Below are positions 15,957 to 24,299 of a stretch of 64,000 nt of DNA, one piece after another. Source of the stretch: Thermohalobaculum sp050331395 (GTDB taxonomy: Bacteria; Pseudomonadota; Alphaproteobacteria; Rhodobacterales; Rhodobacteraceae); the NCBI GenBank assembly GCA_050331395.1, contig JBHJGX010000008.1:26568-90567 (forward strand), given 5' to 3'. The notes below the pieces were generated by a model. It saw nothing but the letters and a program-made list of their open reading frames with translations. It had not been told where the DNA came from and did not search any database. Both the position numbers and the translations under genes were made by a program. Every line of letters starts with the position of its first letter. The first letter of the stretch is position 1.

Positions 15957-17864
15957 GACCGACGCCCCCTCGGGCGCGGGCAGCGGCTCTACCCGGAAAT
16001 CCGGATTGGCTGCGGAGAGCGTGTCCGTCATGAATGGGTCGAGAGCCACGATCGACAGCCCGGCCGCCTCCGCCTCGAGCAACACCGCACGCGCGACGCT
16101 CGGCTCCTTCCAGGGGGCCATGGCCACATAAGCATCTGCCCTCGGCACGAGTGCGCGCAGATCCGCCAAATCGGGGCCGAGCACCAAAGCCGGGAATGGC
16201 AGCGCGGCATAGGCGCCCGGCTCGGGGATGCCCGCATCCCTGCGATACATCGACACGCTGAGATCGTAGAGCCCGACGGAGACGACCACCAGAGCCGCTC
16301 CCGCCACCGTTGCCGCGCGCACAGCCCCCCCCGTGAGCGCCGCCGGCCGCCCGGCTCCGCGCCAAAGAAGCCCCCCATGGACCGCCGCCACCCCTGCGAG
16401 GGCGAGCCCAAGCCAGAGCGGTGCGCGATATTCGAGCGTCGCCAGACCCTGAAATGGATCGGTCACCAGCGCCCAAATGAGCGCTCCGAGCAGGAGGAGC
16501 GCCGGTAGCATGAGGGCCGCCGGACGGAGCTTGCCCGGGCCCGCCGTCAACCGATCGATTGCGAGGGCGCCGGCGACTGCCAGGAGCGGCACGAGCGGAA
16601 GGAAATACCGAAGCGTATTCGAGAGACCACCGTGCCATGCCGTCGGCAGAAAAGGCAGCGCGACCAGACCCGTCACGAGCGCCATCAGTCCGAGATACCG
16701 CCGTTCGGACGGCGCCGTGCCGCCCGCCCGCGGCCAAAACAGCAGTGCCAGAAGCCCGAGCCAGGGAAGGCTTGGCAGGAGCGCCTGTTTCATCGTCCCG
16801 ATAAAAAGCGGCACGCCGTCCTTGAAGGCGACGAACGGGTCCGTCTCGCGCGCCGGATAGGCGCGGAGATCGATCCCAAGCGCATAGGCTCCCGCGACCG
16901 CGCGCCGGGCAAGATCCGCGGCTTGGGGAAAGATTGCCACCGCCGCCGCCCCGCCGGCCGCCGCAAGACCGAGCGCCGCCCAGGCGACGGCGCGCGGCCG
17001 CCCGGCCGTTCGCCACAGAAGAAGCGCGGCGAAGCCCGCGGCGAGCCCAAGCCCGAGCGTCAGATAGCGCAGGGGATTGGTGCTGCTGCCCCGATCCGGG
17101 CCGTAGCTGATCGGCAATGCCACGCCGAACTTGGCCCAATTCAGCCAAGTCGCCAGGGCGACCCCGGGCAAGAGACCGACCGTCAGGCCGATGAGGACCG
17201 GCCAGGGCCGCTTTGCGACCAGAAGCACCCAAAGCCCAAGCGGCGGCAAAATCAGCACCGCATCCACGCGCAGATTGAGCCCGGCACCCACGGCAAGGCC
17301 AGCCAGAAGTCCGAGGCCCCACCCGCCCGGCACCGGATCGTCCGCGGCCGCCTGGCGCTCGACGGCGACGATCACCGCAAGAACCGCCGCCGTGGTACCT
17401 GCGAGCGTCAGCGCATGCGGCCAGACCCCGATCGCATAATCCAAAAGGAACGTGCCCCCCGCGAGCAGCGCCCCGGCCGTCCAGCCGACCGATGGCCCTG
17501 CCAATCGGTGCCCGAGGGCGACGGTCAGACCGAGCACCGCAAGCGCGGCCGCGAAATTGAGGGCCATCACGCCCCGGATGCCCGCCACCTCGAAGACGGG
17601 AGCGGCCAGGATCGCGAACCCGCTCGGATACTGCGGCACGAGCCCACCCCGTCCTTCGACAAGAAAAAGGAGCCTCAGCCCGTCGGCCGGAAACCGCTCA
17701 AAGCCCGTCTCCACGACCATTCGGCCGGTCTCGGCCCACGCCTCGATGGCGAAGAGATAAATCACTTCGTCGATGGTATAGGGTCCTGGCGGATTGACCA
17801 CAACGGCCGCGCCCCAGCCGAGAAGCGCGAGCGCGAGCAGCACCCGCGCCGTCGCAGGCGTCAC
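15942..17864 (-). CDS. GT39-type membrane glycosyltransferase (PMT_2-like)
   Basis: A 640-residue integral membrane protein with about 11-13 helices and a soluble C-terminal tail. The first periplasmic loop holds the acidic pair in YTIDEVIYLF, as in ArnT/PMT enzymes where it is catalytic. These enzymes take a sugar from a polyprenyl-phosphate carrier on the periplasmic side and attach it to lipid, protein or glycan. The start is a GTG overlapping the stop of the GT2 gene (GTGA). The open frame goes on upstream, but that part overlaps the GT2 coding region in another frame. The donor could come from either the GT2 enzyme or the HAD-UbiA/DprE route. Confidence 0.85.
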   Translation of the reverse strand: MTPATARVLLALALLGWGAAVVVNPPGPYTIDEVIYLFAIEAWAETGRMVVETGFERFPADGLRLLFLVEGRGGLVPQYPSGFAILAAPVFEVAGIRGVMALNFAAALAVLGLTVALGHRLAGPSVGWTAGALLAGGTFLLDYAIGVWPHALTLAGTTAAVLAVIVAVERQAAADDPVPGGWGLGLLAGLAVGAGLNLRVDAVLILPPLGLWVLLVAKRPWPVLIGLTVGLLPGVALATWLNWAKFGVALPISYGPDRGSSTNPLRYLTLGLGLAAGFAALLLWRTAGRPRAVAWAALGLAAAGGAAAVAIFPQAADLARRAVAGAYALGIDLRAYPARETDPFVAFKDGVPLFIGTMKQALLPSLPWLGLLALLFWPRAGGTAPSERRYLGLMALVTGLVALPFLPTAWHGGLSNTLRYFLPLVPLLAVAGALAIDRLTAGPGKLRPAALMLPALLLLGALIWALVTDPFQGLATLEYRAPLWLGLALAGVAAVHGGLLWRGAGRPAALTGGAVRAATVAGAALVVVSVGLYDLSVSMYRRDAGIPEPGAYAALPFPALVLGPDLADLRALVPRADAYVAMAPWKEPSVARAVLLEAEAAGLSIVALDPFMTDTLSAANPDFRVEPLPAPEGASVLFRP

Positions 17865-18895
17865 GGCGCGCTCCGACGGCCGGTCTCGAGGGCCTCCGCC
17901 ATGCCGGCCCCTGCCCCTGCCCCTGCCCCCCGTCCGGTCGCGGCGTCCCCGCGAATACGGGCAATCTTCTCCTCGAGCATGCGGCTGCGGATCTCGGCCA
18001 GAAGCACCCGGTTCGCCGCGATCAGATCGCCGATCATCCCGCCGACGAAAAGCACCGCCGCAACCGCGAGAAGCGCCGCGCCGATCACGAGCGACTGCAC
18101 ATGTCCGCCACCCTCGCCCTGTAAATAGAAGATCAGGAACCGCAGGAAGGCGATCAGCCCGGGCGCAGCGATGATGGCCGCCAGGATCGAGAACGCCTTG
18201 AGCGGGTAATAGAGCACGAAGATCCGCAAGAGGATCGCGCCCGAGCGCCACAGATAGCTCGCCATCGACCGCATCAGCCGGGAAGGACGCGTCGGCGGAT
18301 TGACCTTGATCGGCACCGAGGCGACCGCGAGATTGAGCCGGCCCGCCTGGATCAACGTCTCGAGCGTGTACGTGTAGCGGCTGAAGACATAGAGTTTGGT
18401 CGCGGCCTCGCGGTCGAAGGCCCGGAACCCCGACGGCGCATCGTCGACCATCGCCCCGGAGAGCCCGCGCACGATCCGGCTGCCGAGCGTCTGCAAAGCG
18501 CGTTTGAGCGGCGAGAAATGCTCGATATCGCGCACGGGGCGCGCGCCCACCGCCATGCTCGCCCGGCCGAGACGCACGGGCTCGACGAGTGCGGGGATGT
18601 TCTCGGCCCGGTACTGGTTGTCCGCGTCGAAATTGACGATCACGTCGGCGCCCATCGACAGCGCGGTCTCGAGCCCGGTCATGAAGGCGGTCGCCAGCCC
18701 CTGGTTCCGCGGAAAGCTGACCACCCGGTCGACGCCGTGGGCGCGGGCGACCTCAGCCGTGCCGTCTGTCGAGCCGTCGTCGATCACCAGCCACTCGACC
18801 GCGGTGAACCCGGGCAACGCGCGCGGCAAATCTGCCAGCGTGGCCGGGAGTTGTTCGGCCTCGTTGAGGCAGGGTATTTGAATTACGAGTTTCAC
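17861..18895 (-). CDS. GT2 glycosyltransferase, polyprenyl-phosphate sugar synthase type with membrane tail
   Basis: A 344-residue protein. Residues 1-210 are a GT-A domain of the DPM1/DPG type: IPCLNEAEQLPATL, VIDDGSTDGT, FDADNQYRAE (the DxD-type site) and SGFRAFDREA. Two or three helices follow (about 225-310). It probably loads a hexose from an NDP-sugar onto polyprenyl phosphate in the inner membrane. The start is GTG at 18895, preceded by GAGGGATG. Near the C-terminus a run of Gly-Ala pairs (GAGAGAGAG) comes from a hexanucleotide tandem repeat at about 17900-17930. It is coupled to the GT39-type gene downstream. Confidence 0.88.
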   Translation of the reverse strand: MKLVIQIPCLNEAEQLPATLADLPRALPGFTAVEWLVIDDGSTDGTAEVARAHGVDRVVSFPRNQGLATAFMTGLETALSMGADVIVNFDADNQYRAENIPALVEPVRLGRASMAVGARPVRDIEHFSPLKRALQTLGSRIVRGLSGAMVDDAPSGFRAFDREAATKLYVFSRYTYTLETLIQAGRLNLAVASVPIKVNPPTRPSRLMRSMASYLWRSGAILLRIFVLYYPLKAFSILAAIIAAPGLIAFLRFLIFYLQGEGGGHVQSLVIGAALLAVAAVLFVGGMIGDLIAANRVLLAEIRSRMLEEKIARIRGDAATGRGAGAGAGAGMAEALETGRRSAP

Positions 18896-19017
18896 CGCCC
18901 ATCCCTCGCGACGCACAACCCTTATGCCCGATCGGCAGGCCCGTGCGCAATCGCCGCGATACTTGGGGGCGGCGCCGGGCTGTGATATGCCCCGCACGAC
19001 GGGAAGAGGGAGACGGC

Positions 19018-20361
19018 ATGAGGCTTTCGGGATGGGGCCGATATCCGGTCGTGGACTGCCAGACGGCCGCTCCCAGCGACGAAGCGGCGCTCGGCGCCCT
19101 GGTCCGCGGCGCGCATTTGGGACGCCAGGCCAAGGGCGGCGGATTGATCGCCCGCGGCAACGGCCGGGCCTATGGCGACAGCGCCGTCAACCGCGCGCTC
19201 ACGGTCTCGATGCGGCGTTTCAACCGGATGCTGGGCTTCGACCCCGAGACCGGGCTCCTGACCGTCGAGGCGGGGGTGATCCTCGGCGACGTGGTCCGGG
19301 CCTTCCTGCCGAGGGGCTGGTTCGTGCCGGTCACTCCCGGGACAAAATTCGTGACCGTGGGCGGCATGATCGCGGCTGATGTCCACGGCAAGAACCACCA
19401 TGCGGCCGGCTCGTTCGGGGCGCATCTTTCCTGGCTCGACGTGATGGATGCGGACGGCCGCGTCCACCGGGTGCGCCCCGGGGAGGCGCTTTTCGAGGCG
19501 ACCGTCGGCGGCATGGGGCTCTCGGGGATCATCCTTCGGGCGGCCTTCCGGCTGATCCGGGTCGAAAGCGCCTGGATCCGCCAGCGGACGGTGCCGGCGG
19601 CCAATCTCGCCGAGGTGATGGCGGCCTTCGATGCCCATGCGGACTGGACCTATTCGGTAGCCTGGATCGACTGTCTGGCACGGGGCCCTGCGCTCGGGCG
19701 CTCGCTCCTGCTTCTCGGCGAACATGCGCGGCTTTCCGACCTCGATCCGCCGCGCGCCCAAGATCCCTACCGCATCCCGGCGAAACGCGCGAAACGGATC
19801 CCGCTCGACGCGCCGTCCTGGGCGCTCAACCGCTATAGCGTCCGGGCCTTCAACGAACTTTACTACTGGAAGGGCTGCCGTGCCGCCGGCGAGACGCTGA
19901 TCGACTGGGACAGCTATTTCTATCCCCTCGACGCGATCCTCGACTGGAACCGGATTTACGGCCGCCGCGGTTTCGTCCAATTCCAATGCGTGTTGCCGCG
20001 CGACCGCTCCGAGGCGGGGCTGACGGCGCTTCTCGAGGCGATCGGCGCCGCCGGTCAGGGGTCGTTCCTCGCGGTGCTCAAGCTTTTCGGCGCGCAAGAG
20101 AGCCTGATCTCGTTCCCCCGCGAAGGCTTCACGCTCGCACTCGATTTCCCGGCGACGCCGCGCGCGTTGGCGCTCGTCGACCAACTGCACCGGATCGCCA
20201 TCGACCATGACGGGGGCTTCTACCTCGCCAAAGACGCGCGCCTGACCGCCGGCGACTTCGCGGCGTCCGAACCGCGCCTGGCCGCGTTCCGGGCCGCGCG
20301 CGGCGCCGCCGGCACATCGCATCGCTTTGCCTCCGCCCAATCCGAAAGGCTCGCCCTGTGA
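19018..20361 (+). CDS. DprE1-like FAD oxidoreductase (decaprenylphosphoryl-ribose 2'-oxidase type)
   Basis: A 447-residue FAD_binding_4 protein. ARGNGRAYGDSAVN and the loop PGTKFVTVGGMIAADVHGKN are followed by HH and AGSFGAHL. The VHGKNHH block (His123 on) is a hallmark of DprE1, which oxidises the 2'-OH of decaprenyl-phosphoryl-ribose during arabinose donor synthesis. Like DprE1 it lacks a secretion signal. I use the ATG at 19018 with a GAGGGAGA ribosome site rather than the earlier in-frame start. The stop overlaps the next gene by GTGA. The reaction is inferred from family and neighbours; a cysteine equivalent to the benzothiazinone target cannot be placed by eye. Confidence 0.88.
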   Translation: MRLSGWGRYPVVDCQTAAPSDEAALGALVRGAHLGRQAKGGGLIARGNGRAYGDSAVNRALTVSMRRFNRMLGFDPETGLLTVEAGVILGDVVRAFLPRGWFVPVTPGTKFVTVGGMIAADVHGKNHHAAGSFGAHLSWLDVMDADGRVHRVRPGEALFEATVGGMGLSGIILRAAFRLIRVESAWIRQRTVPAANLAEVMAAFDAHADWTYSVAWIDCLARGPALGRSLLLLGEHARLSDLDPPRAQDPYRIPAKRAKRIPLDAPSWALNRYSVRAFNELYYWKGCRAAGETLIDWDSYFYPLDAILDWNRIYGRRGFVQFQCVLPRDRSEAGLTALLEAIGAAGQGSFLAVLKLFGAQESLISFPREGFTLALDFPATPRALALVDQLHRIAIDHDGGFYLAKDARLTAGDFAASEPRLAAFRAARGAAGTSHRFASAQSERLAL

Positions 20362-21104
20362 CCGAAGAGACCCCCCGCCCCGTCCTTCTTCTCGGCGCCA
20401 CCTCGGATATCGGTCGGGCCATCCTCACCCGCTATGCCGAGGCCGGGCGCCCGGTGCAGCTCGCCGGCCGCGACCCCGCCGCCCTCGATCCCTTCGCGCG
20501 CGATTTCGCCCTTCGCCACCGGATCGAGGCGACGGTCCACGCCTTCGATGCCCTCGCGCTCGACACCCACGAGGCGTTCTTCGACGCCCTGCCCGCGACG
20601 CCCTCTGTGGTGATCATGGCGGTCGGCGCCCTCGGCACCCAAGAGAGCGCGGAGACCGACCCCGCCGAGGCCGCCCGTATCGTCGCGACGAACCTCACGG
20701 GGCCCGCCTGGGCCCTCGAAGTTGCCGCCCGGCGCCTCGCCGCCCTCGGCACACCCGCCGCGATCATCGGGCTCTCGTCGGTCGCAGGCGACCGCGGGCG
20801 GGCCAAAAACTATTGGTACGGTGCGGCCAAGGCGGGCTTCACCGCGGTCCTCTCCGGGCTCCGACAGAAATACGCACGAACCCCGCTTCACGTGGTGACC
20901 GTGCGCCCGGGCTTCGTCGCCACCAGGATGACCGAGGGGATGGACCTGCCCGGACCGCTCGTCGACCGCCCGGAGACGATCGCCGCCCTCGCGCACAAGG
21001 CAGCCGAACGCGGACGCGGCGTGGTCGTTCCAGCAAAGTGGCGGCTCGTCATGGGCGTGATCAAGGCGTTGCCCGAGGGGATCTTCAAAAAGCTCAAATT
21101 CTGA
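20358..21104 (+). CDS. DprE2-like short-chain dehydrogenase
   Basis: A 248-residue SDR protein. The Rossmann loop is GATSDIG, catalytic Ser lies in GLSSVAG and the YxxxK pair is Tyr154/Lys158 in YWYGAAK. GRAKNYWYGAAKAGF and the VRPGFVATRMTEGM stretch match DprE2, which reduces the 2'-keto intermediate made by DprE1 to the arabinose form. GTG start overlapping the dprE1-like stop, so the pair is coupled. Together they would epimerise ribose to arabinose on the lipid carrier at the cytoplasmic membrane. Confidence 0.88.
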   Translation: MTEETPRPVLLLGATSDIGRAILTRYAEAGRPVQLAGRDPAALDPFARDFALRHRIEATVHAFDALALDTHEAFFDALPATPSVVIMAVGALGTQESAETDPAEAARIVATNLTGPAWALEVAARRLAALGTPAAIIGLSSVAGDRGRAKNYWYGAAKAGFTAVLSGLRQKYARTPLHVVTVRPGFVATRMTEGMDLPGPLVDRPETIAALAHKAAERGRGVVVPAKWRLVMGVIKALPEGIFKKLKF

Positions 21105-21183
21105 ACGGGGGATGGTTTCCCACCGGGGGTGATCCGACCGGGTCGTTTGTGCGTATCTCGCGCAACCCGAACAGGAGACCCCC

Positions 21184-21825
21184 ATGCCCCGTAAGACCGG
21201 CCTCGCCGCGACCCTCGCCGCCGGCTTGCTCGCCGCCGGTTGCTCCGTCTTCGGCGGTGCCGCCGCGCCCGAGCCGAGCTACACCGTCGTGCGCGCCGAG
21301 CCGCCCTTCGAGATCCGCGACTACCCCGCGCTCACGGTCGTCCAAACCACGGTCGAGCGCGGGTATGACGGCGCGATCAACCAGGGCTTCGGCCGCCTTT
21401 TCGACTATATCTCTGGAGCGAATTCCGGCAGCCGCGAAATCGCGATGACCGCGCCCGTCCTCACCGAACCCGAGACCGCGGGCGAAACCATCGCCATGAC
21501 CGCGCCCGTCCTCACGGAAGAAAGCGGGGCGGCATGGACGACCAGCTTCGTCCTGCCCGAGGGGATGGATCTCGAGACCGCGCCACAGCCCACGGACCCG
21601 GCCGTGCGCCTCGCCCGGATCCCGCCCCGTCGGCTTGCGGTGGTCCGGTTCTCGGGCTTTTTCAGCGAAGGCAACATCGCCGAGAACCGTCAGCGCCTCG
21701 CGGGCTGGTTGGCCGAGCAAGGCGCCCAAGTCGCCGGCGACTGGCAGGCGGCGGGCTATAATCCGCCCTGGACCTTGCCGTGGGGTCGCCGAAACGAAGT
21801 CCTGGTGCCCATCGCTCAGCCCTGA
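21184..21825 (+). CDS. SOUL-family heme-binding lipoprotein
   Basis: A 213-residue protein with a lipoprotein signal (LLAAGC, Cys20) and a SOUL domain (about 33-210). The domain opens with YTVVRAEPPFEIRDYPAL, has the repeated IAMTAPV (residues 81-87 and 100-106, an internal duplication) and closes with FSGFFSEGNIAENRQRL. SOUL/HBP proteins bind heme or tetrapyrroles; here it would be anchored to a membrane on the periplasmic side. AGGAG ribosome site 7 bases before the ATG. Not obviously part of the envelope cluster before it. Confidence 0.9.
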   Translation: MPRKTGLAATLAAGLLAAGCSVFGGAAAPEPSYTVVRAEPPFEIRDYPALTVVQTTVERGYDGAINQGFGRLFDYISGANSGSREIAMTAPVLTEPETAGETIAMTAPVLTEESGAAWTTSFVLPEGMDLETAPQPTDPAVRLARIPPRRLAVVRFSGFFSEGNIAENRQRLAGWLAEQGAQVAGDWQAAGYNPPWTLPWGRRNEVLVPIAQP

Positions 21826-21868
21826 CGGATACGCGGCCACATGGGCCTACGCCTCCGCGCGGAGCGCT

Positions 21869-22426
21869 TTAACCGCGCGCCGCGCGCACGGCGAGGCCGG
21901 CGGGCCGGGGCAACGGGATCGGCACGACACCCATTTGCGTCAAGACAATCTCCAAGCTGCGGACGCCGTCCTCGCGCAGCCCGTGGAGCCGGCCATCGAC
22001 AAATCGGTACTCCCGCCGCTCGGTCCCGTGGGCAAACCGCAGCCGCCCGTCGTCGGTGATCCGCCCGGTCCGCTTAAAGGCGGTGGCGATCCCGTAATTC
22101 TCGTGCGGCCCATGCAGATCGAGCATCTCGACGCGCCCATCCGCCGTGACTGCGGTCACGATCAGCTCGTGACACCAGTCGCCGTTCCAGACGCCGTTGC
22201 CCCACTCCCCCAAAAAGCGGGCGTATTCGGGCGGGAGCCCGGCGGTGCCGGCGAATTCGGGCTCGTCGAACAGATCGACCGTGTAGCAACCCGGCCGCTG
22301 GAGGCGCGCGAACGGGTCTTCATCCGGGGCGGCCGCGACTTTGACATCCGGGCCATCCGTGAACAGGCACCCCGTAAGCGCGGCCGATAGTCCGGCCGCA
22401 AGCAAGACGGCTTTTATCCCTCGCAT
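21869..22426 (-). CDS. Uncharacterised lipoprotein
   Basis: A 185-residue protein with a lipoprotein signal (LSAALTGC, Cys20). The mature part is a soluble domain with two further cysteines (CYTV and DWCHE) and several beta-type stretches. No family is recognised. It lies 41 bp upstream of glmS on the same strand but shares no obvious link. Four charged blocks and repeated RFVDGRL-type strands suggest a lipocalin-like or beta-sandwich body, which is a guess. Confidence 0.65.
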   Translation of the reverse strand: MRGIKAVLLAAGLSAALTGCLFTDGPDVKVAAAPDEDPFARLQRPGCYTVDLFDEPEFAGTAGLPPEYARFLGEWGNGVWNGDWCHELIVTAVTADGRVEMLDLHGPHENYGIATAFKRTGRITDDGRLRFAHGTERREYRFVDGRLHGLREDGVRSLEIVLTQMGVVPIPLPRPAGLAVRAARG

Positions 22427-22467
22427 CGTTCGTTCCGTTTTTGTGTGTGTCCGTGTCGAGGCGCACC

Positions 22468-24288
22468 CTACTCGACAGTCACGGATTTGGCGAGGTTTCG
22501 CGGCTGGTCGACGTCGGTCCCTTTGGCAAGCGCGGCGAAATAAGCCAGGAGCTGCATCGGAAGCGCATAGAGGATGGGCGCGATCAGCGGATCCGCCGCT
22601 GGAAGGACGATTTTCCGCCAGACTTCGCCGGCGCGACCGGCGCCTTCGGGGTCGGTCACCAGCAGCACGCGCCCGCCGCGGGCCATGACCTCGGCCATAT
22701 TCGAGGCGGATTTTTCGAAAAGCGCATCCGACGGTGCGAGCACGACGACGGGCACGTCCTCGTCGATCAGCGCGATCGGCCCGTGCTTGAGCTCGCCGCT
22801 CGCATAGCCTTCCGCATGGATGTAGCTGATTTCCTTGAGCTTGAGCGCGCCCTCGAGCGCGATCGGCACCATCCGCCCGCGCCCGAGAAACAGCACGTCC
22901 CGCGCGGCCGAGACCGAGAGCGCGGCCGCCCGGATCGCCTCCGCTTGCTCGAGCGTCTCTGCGGCGAGACGCGGCAGCGTCAGGGCCATGCTCACGAGCC
23001 GGGCTTCCTCCGCCGCATCGATCCCGCCCCGGGCCCGCGCGGCAAGCACGGCCGTGGTCGCAAGCGTCGCCAGCTGACAGGTGAACGCCTTGGTGGAGGC
23101 GACGCCGATCTCGGGCCCGGCGAGCGTGGGCAACACCACATCCACCTCGCGCGCAATCGAGCTTTCCGGCACATTGACAGCGGCGAGTGTCGTGCGAACC
23201 CGGCCCTTGGCGTGGCGGAGGGCGGCGAGCGTGTCAGCGGTCTCGCCCGATTGGGAGACGAAAATCGCGGCCTCGTCCCCCGCGAGGGGCGGTGCGCGAT
23301 AGCGGAATTCGGACGCGATGTCGGTCTCAACCGGCAGACCGGCGATCTGTTCGAACCAGTATTTTGCCACCTGCCCCGCATAGGCGGCCGTGCCGCAGCC
23401 GATCAAAAGGAGCCGGGACACGCCAGCCCAGTCGACCCGCTCGGCCGGCGACACGATCCGGGCCCGGTCGGCAGAGACATATTCGCTGAGCACGCGGGCG
23501 AGCGCCTCGGGCTGTTCGTGGATCTCTTTCGCCATGAAATGGCGATGCGCGCCTTTGTCGACGAGCGTGGTCTCGAGAGCGATCGATCGGACGGGACGGA
23601 CCACCTCGGCCCCGGAGCGGTCCAGGATCCGGGCGCCCGTGCGGCTGAGCACCGCGGTGTCGCCTTCCTCGAGATAGGTGATCCGCTGGGTGAGCGGGCT
23701 GAGCGCGATGGCGTCCGAGCCCACGAACATCTCCCCCTCGCCCCAACCGATGGCAAGTGGCGAGCCGTGCCGCGCGGCGATCAGGAGATCGGGCGCGCCG
23801 TCGAAAAGAAAGACAAGGGCGAAGGCCCCCTCGAGCGCGGGGAGCGTCTCGGCGACCGCGGCCTCGGGGGCGAGCCCGCGGGCGAGATTGGCCGCGACGA
23901 GCTGGGCGACGACCTCGGTATCGGTCTCGGTCTCACAGTGCGTCCCCTCTGCCGCGAGGCGGTCCCGAAGCGCGCGGTAATTCTCGATGATGCCGTTGTG
24001 GACGACCTGGACGGGCCCGGCGGCGTGGGGGTGGGCGTTGGCGACGGTCGGCGCGCCATGGGTCGCCCACCGGGTGTGGCCGATGCCGATGCTGCCGGTC
24101 ACCGGCTCGGCCGCGACGAGGCCGGTCAGTGCCGAGAGTTTGCCCACCGCGCGGCGGCGCATCGGCGCCCCGTTCGACAGGGTGGTCAAGCCCGCGCTGT
24201 CATAGCCCCGATATTCGAGCCGCCGGAGCGCATCGAGGATCCGGGGCGCCGCTTCGAGCTGTCCGACGATGCCGACGATGCCGCACAT
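22468..24288 (-). CDS. glmS: Glucosamine--fructose-6-phosphate aminotransferase (isomerising)
   Basis: A 606-residue enzyme making glucosamine 6-phosphate from fructose 6-phosphate and glutamine for peptidoglycan and LPS. The N-terminal glutaminase domain starts MCGIVGIVG with nucleophile Cys2 and has the RRLEYRGYDSAG and GHTRWATHG motifs. Two SIS domains follow (about 280-420 and 450-590) with FVSQSGETADTLAAL and the closing PRNLAKSVTVE, the conserved glmS C-terminus. GAGAGG ribosome site. It is 11 bp downstream of glmU, so the two form an operon. No glmS ribozyme is expected or seen in this lineage. Confidence 0.97.
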   Translation of the reverse strand: MCGIVGIVGQLEAAPRILDALRRLEYRGYDSAGLTTLSNGAPMRRRAVGKLSALTGLVAAEPVTGSIGIGHTRWATHGAPTVANAHPHAAGPVQVVHNGIIENYRALRDRLAAEGTHCETETDTEVVAQLVAANLARGLAPEAAVAETLPALEGAFALVFLFDGAPDLLIAARHGSPLAIGWGEGEMFVGSDAIALSPLTQRITYLEEGDTAVLSRTGARILDRSGAEVVRPVRSIALETTLVDKGAHRHFMAKEIHEQPEALARVLSEYVSADRARIVSPAERVDWAGVSRLLLIGCGTAAYAGQVAKYWFEQIAGLPVETDIASEFRYRAPPLAGDEAAIFVSQSGETADTLAALRHAKGRVRTTLAAVNVPESSIAREVDVVLPTLAGPEIGVASTKAFTCQLATLATTAVLAARARGGIDAAEEARLVSMALTLPRLAAETLEQAEAIRAAALSVSAARDVLFLGRGRMVPIALEGALKLKEISYIHAEGYASGELKHGPIALIDEDVPVVVLAPSDALFEKSASNMAEVMARGGRVLLVTDPEGAGRAGEVWRKIVLPAADPLIAPILYALPMQLLAYFAALAKGTDVDQPRNLAKSVTVE

Positions 24289-24299
24289 GGGACCTCTCC

